Assembly: GCA_900074725.1 (NCBI GenBank) | Contig: LT598457.1 | Span: forward strand, 806,001-870,000 | Source of the DNA: Lachancea dasiensis | Taxonomy: Eukaryota > Ascomycota > Saccharomycetes > Saccharomycetales > Saccharomycetaceae | Length of the DNA: 64,000 nucleotides | Direction of reading: 5' to 3' | Shown here: piece by piece, positions 27,942 to 37,512 of the stretch | Position numbering within the stretch: position 1 is the stretch's first letter | Layout: the number at the start of each line of letters is the position of its first letter | Position numbers and translations under genes: made by a program | Notes under the pieces: generated by a model | Told to the model about the DNA's origin: nothing | What the model saw: only the letters and a program-made list of their open reading frames with translations | Databases searched by the model: none

Positions 27942-29645
27942 ATGTCGTTGCCAATGTCTGAAATTACCTTGGGTCGCTTCCTTTTTGAACGATTGAAGCA
28001 GGTCCAATGCACAACCATCTTTGGACTACCGGGGGATTTTAACTTGCGACTCTTGGATGAAATATACGAAGTGGAAGGAATGAGGTGGGCAGGTAATGCA
28101 AACGAGTTGAACGCCGCGTATGCTGCGGATGGGTATGCTAGATTGAAGGGCATTGGGTGTCTCATCACCACTTTCGGAGTGGGCGAATTGTCGGCGTTGA
28201 ATGGTGTGGCTGGATCTTTTGCCGAACACGTCGGGGTATTGCATGTGGTTGGTGTGCCATCCATATCTTCCCAAGCCAAGCAATTGCTATTGCACCACAC
28301 TCTAGGAAACGGTGATTTCGGTGTTTTCCATAGAATGTCGCAAAATATCTCCAAAACTACCGCCATGATCACTGACATCGCCACTGCCTGCCAAGAAATC
28401 GACCGCTGTATTAGAACCACATATGTGAGTCAAAGGCCCGTATATCTGGGACTGCCCGCTAATATGGTTGACCAGATGGTAGACGCTAGACACTTAGAAA
28501 CGCCAATAGATTTATCCCTGGAGGCCAATGATGAGCAAGCCGAAGAAGAGGTGGTTTCTCAAATTTTGGAATTGGTGCGTAAAGCCCAGAATCCAATCAT
28601 CATATCAGACGCTTGCTGTTCGCGCCACGATGTCAAACAAGAAGCATGGAATTTGATTGACGCTACGCAATTTCCATCGTTTGTGACACCGATGGGAAAA
28701 GGTTCAATTCCAGAGAGACACCCTAGATTTGGCGGTGTTTATGTGGGAACACTTTCTTCTCCCGAGGTTAAAGCTGCCGTCGAAGCCGCAGATTTGATTC
28801 TATCCATTGGGGCGTTGTTGTCTGACTTCAATACTGGTTCATTCTCGTATTCTTACAAAACTAAAAGCATTGTAGAGTTTCACTCGGACCACATGAAAAT
28901 TAGAAATGCCATTTTCTCTAATGTGTCCATGAAGTCCGCACTTCAGAAAATTCTCGCCAGAATTCCTGACTATATCAAAGATTACAAACCTAGAGCCGTT
29001 CCCGAAAAGCCTGCACCAAATCCAGAAGCCAATGCGAAAACACCACTTACTCAAGAGTGGATGTGGAATCAGATCGGAAAGTTCCTACAAGAAGGAGATG
29101 TTGTCATCACTGAAACTGGAACCTCTGCTTTTGGAATAAACCAGACTCATTTCCCTAATAACACTTATGGTATTTCCCAAGTACTATGGGGCTCCATAGG
29201 TTATACAACAGGTGCTTGCTTGGGTGCAGCTATGGCTGCTGAAGAGATTGATAAGAATAAAAGGGTAATCTTATTTATTGGAGACGGGTCTTTACAATTA
29301 ACCGTCCAAGAGATTTCGACAATGATTAGATGGGGATTGAAACCGTATCTATTCGTCTTAAACAATGACGGCTACACTATAGAAAAATTGATTCATGGTC
29401 CCACAGCTAGTTACAACGAGATTCAGAATTGGCAGCATTTGAAATTACTACCAACATTCGGAGCCACCGACTATGAGGCTATAAGGGTGGCCACTACAGG
29501 CGAATGGAACAACCTGGCCGATGACCCAGAGTTCAATAAAAATCACCGTATTCGCTTGATTGAAGTGATGTTAGATGTCATGGACGCGCCATCGTCTTTA
29601 GTAAAGCAAGCTCAGCTAACCGCTGCTATCAATGCCCAAACGTAA
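27942..29645 (+). CDS. Pyruvate decarboxylase isoform
   Basis: This 567-aa thiamine-diphosphate enzyme converts pyruvate to acetaldehyde and CO2 (S. cerevisiae Pdc1 is 563 aa). Signature parts are present: FGLPGDFN near the N-terminus, the ThDP-activating Glu55 in NANELNAAYAADGYAR, the active-site His pair in LLHHTLGNGDF (118-119), the SDACCSRHDV segment that holds the regulatory cysteine in Pdc1, and the ThDP/Mg motif GDGSLQLTVQE with LNNDGYTIE. Codon use is only mildly biased, unlike the strongly biased main PDC1 of most yeasts, so this is probably a secondary or conditional isoform. Its place between HRT2 and PSP2 corresponds to none of the S. cerevisiae PDC loci. Confidence 0.95.
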   Translation: MSLPMSEITLGRFLFERLKQVQCTTIFGLPGDFNLRLLDEIYEVEGMRWAGNANELNAAYAADGYARLKGIGCLITTFGVGELSALNGVAGSFAEHVGVLHVVGVPSISSQAKQLLLHHTLGNGDFGVFHRMSQNISKTTAMITDIATACQEIDRCIRTTYVSQRPVYLGLPANMVDQMVDARHLETPIDLSLEANDEQAEEEVVSQILELVRKAQNPIIISDACCSRHDVKQEAWNLIDATQFPSFVTPMGKGSIPERHPRFGGVYVGTLSSPEVKAAVEAADLILSIGALLSDFNTGSFSYSYKTKSIVEFHSDHMKIRNAIFSNVSMKSALQKILARIPDYIKDYKPRAVPEKPAPNPEANAKTPLTQEWMWNQIGKFLQEGDVVITETGTSAFGINQTHFPNNTYGISQVLWGSIGYTTGACLGAAMAAEEIDKNKRVILFIGDGSLQLTVQEISTMIRWGLKPYLFVLNNDGYTIEKLIHGPTASYNEIQNWQHLKLLPTFGATDYEAIRVATTGEWNNLADDPEFNKNHRIRLIEVMLDVMDAPSSLVKQAQLTAAINAQT

Positions 29646-30006
29646 TGCGTTTGATATGCTATTGGGATGGTGCATCTTCTTTGTACATGCAATATTCCAG
29701 TTAACCCAACTTGATGTGATAAGTAATGTTAAATAGAGTGAACAAAATATCTTGTACTTTTTCTTGATGGTTGTGATGCTATGGTAATGGCAGGGAAAAC
29801 TCTCAGCTAGCAGTGATAAAGTTTTTAAAGATTTATAAAGAAATATTGTGTCTTGTGAACACTTGAGCGTTCAGTCATAATTAGATATCAAGAGAAGTGA
29901 CAACTGATCTTTTCTTATGTAAACTTGTTGGCGATAGTTACGGTTCAAGTTGTGTCAGATCCGTATGAATTGACAGAGGGAAATGAATAATTTGTTTTCA
30001 AAGCCA

Positions 30007-30046
<40 letters not shown>

Positions 30047-30136
30047 TTATATATATGACAGTGAACTCCACCAAAACTTTGGTAATACTAGTCAGCAATC
30101 AGGCGAGTGCTTAAACCTGGTTTGAGGTGACATAGA
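29646..30136. other. Intergenic region PDC-PSP2
   Basis: AT-rich spacer with a dinucleotide (AT)n run at 30011-30040 followed by a looser TA-rich stretch to about 30056. No gene seen. Confidence 0.6.
30011..30040. repeat. (AT)15 microsatellite
   Basis: Thirty uninterrupted bases of AT repeat about 100 bp before the PSP2 start codon; likely length-polymorphic. Confidence 0.9.
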
Positions 30137-31692
30137 ATGGGTATGTAATTTAGGTTCACTACTACCGGCTTTAATGGAACCGTGAAGCTGCGGGAAACTA
30201 ATAAGATTGGTGAGTCCTTTTTGATACTAACTTCAAACCTACGATAGCTTCAGCTACAAATGGCGGTGCTAGTAAAAAGAAAATGTCGCTAGAAGAGTTC
30301 TTCAACGATAATTCGTTGGGGGACTCGGTCTGGAACGAAGAAGATATCAATTTAGAGGCAATTTCATCGCCACTCACAAACACCACTAGTATTGACGCGT
30401 TGAAGCACACACCCATTAGGCTCGCGGGCCGTGGGTCCGAAGATCCGTTTGGTAGCTCACACTCAGCTTCTCCAACTGGTTTCCCAGGCTCCCCACAAGT
30501 TCAAGGGCCTCCCTACATAGTGAAATTCTCTCACCTGCCATCGCAATTCACAGGTCCGGAAATTGAAGATCTTTTTCAAACCAAAAGCACTAAATTCATT
30601 AAATTCAAGTTATTTTGGGAGCTGAATAAAAAACCGTCCATGGGGGTTGCTTTGAAAAACTCTAGCTTCTTTGACGCCAATTTCACTCGGGACTCCAAGG
30701 TTTCGTTTACCGAATTGTACTCTGCCAGAGACATGGACAAGATTTTAACCCATTGGACAGAACCATTACGTGAAATTTATGGTATTTTAGTTACACCGGC
30801 TGATTTTGCGGACTTTAAGACATATGTTGAAAAAACCAAACTTTTGAATGAAGCAGATGACCCTTCAAGACCTTACATACCGGTGAAATCGTCCCCAAAA
30901 ACCGAGGCTAGTGCTCATAAACCAAAGGCAAACCCTTTTGGCTCGGCAAAGCCCACCGACACCCAGTCCATGACCAACGATATTGAAGAAAAGTTCAGAA
31001 AACTTCATGTGGAGGACACCAAAACGTTAAGAAGACTTTCGAATGAAAATGAACCACCGGTCGTGGTGACGCCTAAACCGCTAAGTTACTCTGCGATTTT
31101 AAAGAGGTCGGTGGATGCTGCATCAAGTCCATCTCCCGTTACTCCATCACCGCCCTCGATACTGAAAGAATCTACTTTAGTTGAGGCGATTGATGATGAA
31201 AGCGTGGATGAGAAAGATGAAAAATGTTCACCAGGTGAGATTAAGGAAGAAGACGAAAACTATGATGATCAATCACAAGAAAATAACAATTTCACCTTCA
31301 AGGAGACTAATCGCCGAGGGTTTGGAGGTGCCCGCGGTCGTGGTGTCAGTCGTGGAGGTCGTGGAAGTCGCGGAGGTCGGGGCGGCGGCGGAGACCGTGG
31401 GGACCGTTCCGAACGTGGCGACCGCGGAGGAAGCTTTCGCGGTAAAGGATTTGGACAAGGGGGTAGTGACTTCGGGCGCAGGAGTGATGAGACTCGGGGC
31501 CGTGGAGGTAAGTTTCAAAACACTAGAGATGACAATCCGTACTCGGTATTCCGTCCTGCTAGTGGATTTTTGAGAGAAAACGTGAACAGCACTCCTAGAG
31601 GTGGAAGAGGAGGTGGCCGCGGTGGTGGCCGCGGTAGAGGTGGCGCTGGCGGGCACCACGGTGACCGCCGTGGTGGCTTCACACAAGCATAA
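30137..31692 (+). CDS. PSP2: Psp2, RGG-repeat mRNA-binding translation factor, spliced gene
   Basis: The RGG-rich Psp2 protein promotes translation of specific mRNAs and P-body formation. Exon 1 is ATGG (30137-30140), then donor GTATGT at 30141-30146 and branch point TACTAAC at 30225-30231. Two acceptors fit: TAG ending at 30247 or CAG ending at 30253. Both restore the same frame and lead to N-GG-ASKKKMSLEEFFNDN. The product is about 480 aa: an acidic N-terminus, an RRM-like fold near 85-180 (PPYIVKFSHLPSQF), a Ser/Pro-rich middle, an acidic patch and a C-terminal RGG domain (about residues 355-480). TIF3 was considered because of a similar start, but the RGG tail, the intron and synteny with GPI19 and PPZ1 favour PSP2 (YML017W). 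Confidence 0.88.
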
Positions 31693-31822
31693 CGAGTGGA
31701 ATGAAGTGTAGCGAAACAAGGAAGTAAATAAATGCTTCCTAGTTTTTTTTTTTTCTCCTGTTATTGTTATATAGTTTGTTTCTGCATTATGTGTACATTA
31801 AATGATATCGAAAAGCCCGACG

Positions 31823-32257
31823 CTATTGTCGTCCATACAATAGTTTACAAACTTCCGTTATAGGCACATCTAGTACCCCGCTTGTTTCTTGAAAAGCATA
31901 TTTCTGTAAAAATTCTTCATGTGTTGAACAGGGTACGACATTCGCGCGTGAATCGGTAACAGTTGTGAGATCGTCCAATGGAGCTGTTAAGACATCTTCA
32001 TTATAGCTCAACAATCCTAGGTAAATGAACAGCATACCCATCAGTATTACACAGTTGATTACAATAATCCAAGCGCGTTGCGGCAGAAGGTTTACCAATT
32101 CATGTACAAACGTGAATAATTCATTCTTGGAATCATCAGATTGGTAGATACTAAGGTCCGGTAGTAACGACCAAAATATGATGAAACCCAATAAGAATGT
32201 GACGGCGAAGAACTGAGAAAAACCAAAATACTCCCGGGATAGATGAGCTTCTTGCAT
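31823..32257 (-). CDS. GPI19: Gpi19, GlcNAc-PI synthesis complex subunit (PIG-P)
   Basis: This 144-aa ER membrane protein (140 in S. cerevisiae) belongs to the GPI-GlcNAc transferase that starts GPI-anchor synthesis. It has the PIG-P signature REYFGFSQFFAVTFLLGFIIFW for the first membrane span and a second span at about residues 62-82 (WIIVINCVILMGMLFIYLG). The soluble tail is on the cytosolic side in this family. It sits beside PPZ1 as YDR437W does beside PPZ2. Confidence 0.92.
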   Translation of the reverse strand: MQEAHLSREYFGFSQFFAVTFLLGFIIFWSLLPDLSIYQSDDSKNELFTFVHELVNLLPQRAWIIVINCVILMGMLFIYLGLLSYNEDVLTAPLDDLTTVTDSRANVVPCSTHEEFLQKYAFQETSGVLDVPITEVCKLLYGRQ

Positions 32258-32513
32258 TCCTCTGCTCTGTCCAAATATGACCCAAAAAAAAAACCTGGGG
32301 AATTCGATTCAATCACTGGTTTAGATATTTTTCATTAGGAATCAGACCCAATACACAGTATACAACGACAAACAAGTATTTACTTATGTACACCACTAAA
32401 CTTAGATAATTGAACGAAGAAAACAATAGCTGTCTATGTACACATTGTCTAACATGAAGCGTTTAACCTTGCCACAAGTGAGAGGATTCGTAATCGTTGG
32501 TGGAATAACAACA

Positions 32514-34544
32514 TCACTCCTGTGATAATTGTTGTTGATTGGCAAGTTTCCGTTCCTGTCTCCCCTTTTTCATGACTTGCTTTATAGCAGCGCTGTCCAA
32601 GGGATCCAGTAGTTCGAAGCTACAGAGTAATCCTTCGCTGACACTCATAACCGCCCCCCAATTATCGAATTCCCCACAATAATTCGGAGCTGAAAATACG
32701 GTAACCAAACTCCTATCGTTAAAAAACTCGTATCCATCTTCCACGACCATGTGTGCCCTGCACACCAAATCGAATCCGAACTTGTTCAAAAATTTGTTGA
32801 TGGCCACTTTGTTGTAACAGTAACTTACGCCTCTTTCGTTGTCTTCCCATTCATTGGGAGAATCGGTTGGATCCGACCAAAGTAAGTCGTTGATCAAGCC
32901 GAAATCGGGCACATCTGTGGGTCTGCTAACGTGCCTTATTTCATCCATGGAATTTAGAACCGGAGAAAGACCGCCATGCACGCAGAAAATTTTCCCGGCT
33001 ACAATGGCAGCCAACGGTAACGTATTGAAAGTGTCGATGAAAATTTTCCAAGTCTTGATGTTACACCGACGTTTACATTCGTCGTAGAAGCCATAGACCC
33101 GTGTAACGTTGGCACATTCATGGTTGCCTCTCAATAGGAAGAAATTCTCTGGATATTTTATCTTGTAACATAGTAACAGCAGAATAGTCTCCAACGACTG
33201 CTTGCCTCTATCGACGTAGTCCCCCAGTAAGAGATAGTTAGCCGACGGTGGGAAACCACATTTGGTGAATAGTCGCAAGACATCCGCGTATTGACCATGT
33301 ACGTCCCCGACGATTTTGACCGGGGGTGACAGTTCCAGCAGAGAAGGTTGGGACAAGAATATTTCGCGCGCTTGGTTGCAAATCTGTGCAATTTCGGAAT
33401 TCTTCAAACATACGTTTTTGGTTCGCTTACCAGCGTAGCCTGCGTCTAACAGTTTTTGTATAGTTTCATCGATGTCGATGGGTCTTATGGATTTTTTTCG
33501 TGTCACGGTCTTGGTGGTGATGGAGGTGTTGGTATCGTCATCGATATCGATGCTGTGAGAAACTTCATGAGGATATTCATCGACGGAGTTCCTCCTGGGG
33601 CGGGATACTTGGGGACTGTTGGCAGCGTTGAGCTCGGATTGTTCGGATGCAAAATAGCCGTCTTGGGAACTCTTGAAAAAGCCGGGAGAGTTCATGGGAG
33701 TCGTGTAGGTGCTGTTGTTGCCGGCGGTACTCCCGAAGGATGACTTTCGACTATGGCTGCCGCCTCCAAAACTGCCAGCGGCCGCACCGGCACCGGCACC
33801 GGCAGCATTGGCAGCAGCATTGGCAGCACCGCCCGCGCCGCCGTTGCCCGCGCTGCCGCTGCTCAGACCCATCGAGGAATGGGAGGAGGTCCTGCTGGGC
33901 TGTATGGGGCTCGCGTTGTTGTCCGGCACGTCCAGGTGGGAGCCGCTCCTGCGCTTGGAGCTGGATGCACTGTTACTCCTACTTCCAGAGCTGGGAGACT
34001 TTTGGGTGAAGCGCCGGGAGTCGTTGCTTCGGCGACGATGGTGGTGGGGCTGCTGCTGGAACAGGTCGTTCTCGTCGTTTTCGTTGTCGTCGTCGTCGTC
34101 GTCGTCCGCGATGGCGCTGTCGCGGTACGAGGTGGTGCTGTTGTTGCTCACGGAGAGGGAGTTCTTCAGGATGGGCGACTTGGGCTCCATTTGTATCATG
34201 GACGGGGGTAAATCTCCGCCCACCTGCAGTTGGGTCGGCGACTCCCGAAACACACTGCTGCTGCTGCCGCGTTTCGACAGCGGCGGCTGCAGCCCCGAGG
34301 AGACGGCGCTATTTCGCCTGGAGAAGGAGCTCGTGGTCTTGAGAGGCTCCGGCGTCAGGTTTGTGTCCGATCCAGAGCCGGCCTGCACCAACGACGACTG
34401 CGATCGCTTCGATCGCGCCGACTTCGCGGACCGTGACGACTTCACCGACTGCGCGGTGTCGCTGCGGGCAAACGCGGGCGCGCTGCTGCTGTCATGCTCG
34501 GTTTTCTTCTTTCGCGACGAAGGTTTGGAACTGGTGTTACCCAT
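32514..34544 (-). CDS. PPZ1: Serine/threonine protein phosphatase Ppz (salt tolerance)
   Basis: This is a PP1-like phosphatase with a long disordered N-terminal half; it regulates K+ transport and salt tolerance and is inhibited by Hal3/Vhs3. I start at the Met of [14 protein letters not shown] because Gly2 begins an N-myristoylation signal, as in Ppz1; the open frame runs 47 codons further upstream. The product is 676 aa. The N-terminal half is Ser/Asn-rich with a long Ala/Gly run near residue 240-265. The catalytic half has [42 protein letters not shown] and [18 protein letters not shown]. This single gene stands for the PPZ1 (YML016C) and PPZ2 (YDR436W) pair. Confidence 0.95.
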   Translation of the reverse strand: MGNTSSKPSSRKKKTEHDSSSAPAFARSDTAQSVKSSRSAKSARSKRSQSSLVQAGSGSDTNLTPEPLKTTSSFSRRNSAVSSGLQPPLSKRGSSSSVFRESPTQLQVGGDLPPSMIQMEPKSPILKNSLSVSNNSTTSYRDSAIADDDDDDDNENDENDLFQQQPHHHRRRSNDSRRFTQKSPSSGSRSNSASSSKRRSGSHLDVPDNNASPIQPSRTSSHSSMGLSSGSAGNGGAGGAANAAANAAGAGAGAAAGSFGGGSHSRKSSFGSTAGNNSTYTTPMNSPGFFKSSQDGYFASEQSELNAANSPQVSRPRRNSVDEYPHEVSHSIDIDDDTNTSITTKTVTRKKSIRPIDIDETIQKLLDAGYAGKRTKNVCLKNSEIAQICNQAREIFLSQPSLLELSPPVKIVGDVHGQYADVLRLFTKCGFPPSANYLLLGDYVDRGKQSLETILLLLCYKIKYPENFFLLRGNHECANVTRVYGFYDECKRRCNIKTWKIFIDTFNTLPLAAIVAGKIFCVHGGLSPVLNSMDEIRHVSRPTDVPDFGLINDLLWSDPTDSPNEWEDNERGVSYCYNKVAINKFLNKFGFDLVCRAHMVVEDGYEFFNDRSLVTVFSAPNYCGEFDNWGAVMSVSEGLLCSFELLDPLDSAAIKQVMKKGRQERKLANQQQLSQE

Positions 34545-34811
34545 GGCGTGGGGGAAGCGATGGTGGTTGAAGAAGCGGGGGTGGGGCGTGTGGACTCTTC
34601 CGTTTCCAATCCAAGTGAATGCAGAAAAGAACTCCGAAAAACTAACTGCAAAGGCCTCCCTCTGGGTCTGCCTCTCGCCTTCCAAGTCTGGTCTTGTTGG
34701 TGGGTGTGGCCGCTAGAGCAAGCCGTTGTGTGGATATTGGGTTCCTTTCATTCATTTTCCCTTGCGCGGCGGGTCACGTTGCACGGGCACTGGGACCAGC
34801 GCCAGCGACGG

Positions 34812-34866
34812 GCGGGCGACGAGCGGGCGACGAGCGGGCGACGAGCGGGCGACGAGCGGGCGACGA
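34812..34866. repeat. 11-bp tandem repeat, five copies
   Basis: Five exact copies of GCGGGCGACGA, immediately followed by a related degenerate copy. Confidence 0.85.
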
Positions 34867-34878
34867 GCGAGCAGACGA

Positions 34879-34930
34879 CACTGGGCGAGCGACACTGAGC
34901 GACACTGGGCGAGCGACACTGGGCGAGCGA
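34879..34930. repeat. 14-bp tandem repeat, about four copies
   Basis: Three copies of CACTGGGCGAGCGA and one shortened 10-base copy. It shares the GCGA core with the 11-bp array next to it and may have grown from it. Confidence 0.8.
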
Positions 34931-35120
34931 CACCGCGTGTCCCGGGGACTGCTGGACCGCGCATCGCGAACTCGGCTCTCTCGTCCTTTCCGACAGAGAC
35001 GGCCCTCGGGGACTTCGGGAGCCGAACCGCTGGGCTTTCAAGCTTCTCGCGGGCGTGTTACCGGTGAAGACACGGGCCGCCAGGACACCACCGCGGGCGT
35101 CTCTCACCGCCTCTCACCGT

Positions 35121-35194
35121 CTCTCGCCAGGACACCGCGCCTCTCGCCGCTCGCCAGGACACCGCGCCTCTCGCCGCTCGCCAGGACACCGCGC
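35121..35194. repeat. 27-bp tandem repeat, two full and one partial copy
   Basis: Units at 35141-35167 and 35168-35194 are identical; a 20-base shortened copy precedes them at 35121-35140. All share CCAGGACACCGCGC. Confidence 0.8.
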
Positions 35195-35784
35195 CGAGAT
35201 GCCGCCCAGCCCTTCAGCTTTACCCCGGCTGCTGCCGCCCAGCCCTGGAGGCGTGATCCTCTTTGTGTTTCTTTTTGCTTCCCTTTTTAGGGCCGGGGGG
35301 CCCTTTTTGTGTAACCACTTTTCTGGAGAGCTCGCTTCTTTTTCCTCGCGCGCTCCCATTGCACTCTCGCGCGCCACGTGCCCCGCACGTCATCGGCCGT
35401 TTTGCGTCATCGCGGGCGTCCGCGGCGTCCGCGGACGCCCAGGAAGCCCGAGGAAGCCCCCGCTTACGTCAGCGCGGGCTTCCGTTCCTGCCGGCGCCGT
35501 CAGGAAGCCCGCGGAAGCCCGTCCAGAGTGCTCCCACCACGCGAGGAAGGCCGCCGGGGAGAAAAAAAGGCCTCCGTCCTAACAGCGCACCAAATCGGCG
35601 CAGGGAAGCAGAGCTAACTGCTGATGATGCTGGCGGTGGTAGAGGTCAGCACACCGCTCACGATACACAATGTGCTAATGTGCTAATGTGATAGTCTCGG
35701 CGGGCGCCCTCCTCGGTGGGTCGCTCTCTCTGCTCGCTCCAGCCATTGGCGGTGTGGGCAATGTGGTCCCACCCATTGCGTATC

Positions 35785-35823
35785 GCAGTGGCCCAGCGCA
35801 GTGGCCCAGCGCAGTGGCCCAAC
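35785..35823. repeat. 13-bp tandem repeat, three copies, in the FBA1 promoter
   Basis: Three copies of GCAGTGGCCCAGC (the last with one change) lie 26-64 bp upstream of the FBA1 TATA box, so they may carry activator sites. Confidence 0.8.
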
Positions 35824-35848
35824 GCAATCGGTTCAAGACCAGAAAATG

Positions 35849-35856
35849 TATATAAA
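35849..35856 (+). promoter_or_regulatory. TATA box of FBA1
   Basis: TATATAAA about 100 bp before the start codon at 35958, as is usual for strongly expressed glycolytic genes. Confidence 0.65.
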
Positions 35857-35957
35857 CAGGCGGTGAAAAAAAAGTTAGGGCCTCCCCTCAGCTCCTGGTC
35901 TCCTTTCTCCACTCACTACTGCAGCTGCAAACCAAAACCAGTATAGTACAATCAACA

Positions 35958-37043
35958 ATGGGTGTCCAATCAGTTCTAAAGAGAAAGACCGGTGTCATTG
36001 TCGGCGACGACGTGCGCGCGTTGTTCGACTACGCCACCGAACACAAGTTCGCGATCCCAGCCATCAACGTGACCACGTCGTCGACCGTGGTGGCCGCCTT
36101 GGAGGCCGCCAGAGACAACAAGTCGCCTATCATCTTGCAGACGTCCAACGGCGGTGCCGCGTACTTTGCCGGGAAGGGCGTGTCCAACGACGGCCAGAAG
36201 GCGTCGATCCAGGGATCCATCGCGGCCGCGCACTACATCAGAGCCGTGGCGCCAGCGTACGGCATCCCCGTGGTGCTGCACTCGGACCACTGCGCGGCCA
36301 AGCTGCTGCCATGGTTCGACGGCATGCTCGAGGCGGACGAGGCCTACTACAAGACGCACGGCGAGCCTCTTTTCTCGTCCCACATGCTGGACTTGTCCGA
36401 GGAGTCGGACGACGAGAACATCGCCACCTGTGTCAAGTACTTCACCAGAATGGCCAAGATGGACCAGTGGCTCGAGATGGAGATCGGCATCACCGGTGGT
36501 GAGGAAGACGGTGTCAACAACGAACACGTTTCCCGCGAGGACTTGTACACCAAGCCCGAGACCGTCTTCGCCGTCCACAAGGCCCTCGCCCCTATCTCTC
36601 CTAACTTCTCCATTGCCGCCGCCTTCGGTAACGTGCACGGTGTGTACAAGCCCGGCAACGTGGAGTTGAGACCCGAAATCTTGGGTGGCTTCCAAGAGTA
36701 CGCTGCCCAGCAGATCGGCAAGCCCGCCAGCGCCAAGCCTTTGTACTTGGTCTTCCACGGTGGCTCCGGCTCCTCCCAAGAGGACTTCAACACCGCCATC
36801 TCCAGCGGTGCCGTCAAGGTCAACGTCGACACTGACTGCCAGTTCGCCTACTTGGAGGGTATCAGAGACTACGTCTTGAAGTACAAGGACTACCTACAAG
36901 CCCAAGTGGGTAACCCAGACGGCGACGATTTGCCAAACAAGAAGAAGTACGACCCAAGAGTGTGGGTCAGAGAGGGTGAGAAGACCATGTCCAAGAGAGT
37001 CACCGAAGCCTTGGAAGTTTTCCACACCATCAACCAATTGTAA
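35958..37043 (+). CDS. FBA1: Fructose-1,6-bisphosphate aldolase, class II
   Basis: This 361-aa zinc aldolase cleaves fructose-1,6-bisphosphate to DHAP and glyceraldehyde-3-phosphate in glycolysis. The catalytic Asp110 and zinc ligands His111, His227 and His267 lie in VVLHSDHC, NVHGVYKPG and LVFHGGSGSS. The frame is whole and full-length. Codon choice is mosaic: up to about 36480 GCG, TCG, ACG and CTG are frequent; after that they vanish in favour of GCC, TCC, ACC and TTG; and from about 36890 Pro and Gln switch from CCC/CAG to CCA/CAA. The gene lies between PPZ1 and TOA2 and is followed by an HO-like relic, which fits its known role as target of WHO homing elements. Confidence 0.97.
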   Translation: MGVQSVLKRKTGVIVGDDVRALFDYATEHKFAIPAINVTTSSTVVAALEAARDNKSPIILQTSNGGAAYFAGKGVSNDGQKASIQGSIAAAHYIRAVAPAYGIPVVLHSDHCAAKLLPWFDGMLEADEAYYKTHGEPLFSSHMLDLSEESDDENIATCVKYFTRMAKMDQWLEMEIGITGGEEDGVNNEHVSREDLYTKPETVFAVHKALAPISPNFSIAAAFGNVHGVYKPGNVELRPEILGGFQEYAAQQIGKPASAKPLYLVFHGGSGSSQEDFNTAISSGAVKVNVDTDCQFAYLEGIRDYVLKYKDYLQAQVGNPDGDDLPNKKKYDPRVWVREGEKTMSKRVTEALEVFHTINQL

Positions 37044-37512
37044 GTGTGATTTAGTATATATATATATCATCACGTATTTTTATGTCTAATGCGATATGTT
37101 AAGCGATAGCGCGAGCCAGTGTTACGGCCGAGTGGCTGCCAAGAGTTGGGTGCGGCTGATCAATTCCATGGACCATCACTCGTGTAAAGCTATGATGGTC
37201 TATTCCTAAATCCAATTACCGAAATCTGATCAATCAACAGCCAACTCAAACTACCTAACACGCAGAACCGAAAGTCAGACGCTGAATGACCCCGAAACTT
37301 CAGCAAAAATAAATACCCTGGTGTATCATGCAAGTTGCGGGCTAGTGTTCCAGGTGTGCGCACCGTGTGGTCTGTCTCAACTAAGGCTGTTGTTGATCCT
37401 GAAGAGTGGTTCGAGCACGTGACGGAGATCATTTGGTGGAATTCGAGTGCCCAGTCCGCGATGGGTTTCATGTTGGGCGAAAGGTGGCCGGGATGGATGT
37501 GCAAGGGGCGGC
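37044..37512. other. FBA1 downstream spacer
   Basis: FBA1 ends in a TA-rich stretch (37055-37068) suited to 3'-end formation. Bases 37171-37178 and 37193-37200 (GACCATCA and its complement) can form a stem. I looked for duplicated FBA1 3' ends, which WHO elements usually leave, and saw none here. A 91-codon frame (37335-37610) runs into the first 108-bp repeat and is not recognised. Confidence 0.45.

Larger units (their letters stand above)
34545..35957. other. GC-rich divergent promoter island PPZ1-FBA1
   Basis: This 1.4-kb spacer is visibly much richer in G and C than any other intergenic stretch in the window and is packed with short tandem repeats. Long frames open on both strands here are by-products of the GC content and repeats and have no recognisable domain. 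From about 35620 the composition returns toward normal, and the FBA1 core promoter (TATATAAA at 35849) follows. Confidence 0.7.

Noticed and set aside
30283-31692. TIF3 (eIF4B) as the identity of the RGG protein
   Set aside because: The acidic start and RRM-like part are similar, but the 5' intron, long RGG tail and synteny with GPI19, PPZ1 and the YML018C-type gene support PSP2.
33709-34716. 335-codon forward frame opposite PPZ1
   Set aside because: It is a shadow of the Ser/Ala/Gly-rich N-terminal half of PPZ1 in GC-rich DNA; the translation is Leu/Pro/Ala low-complexity with no domain.
34694-35691. Several overlapping frames of 100-200 codons in the GC-rich island, both strands
   Set aside because: Lack of stops is explained by GC content and by short tandem repeats; products are Arg/Pro/Gly-rich repeats without family resemblance.
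35976-36779. 267-codon reverse frame opposite FBA1
   Set aside because: Follows from the GC-rich codon use of FBA1; Gly/Val-rich with no recognisable domain.
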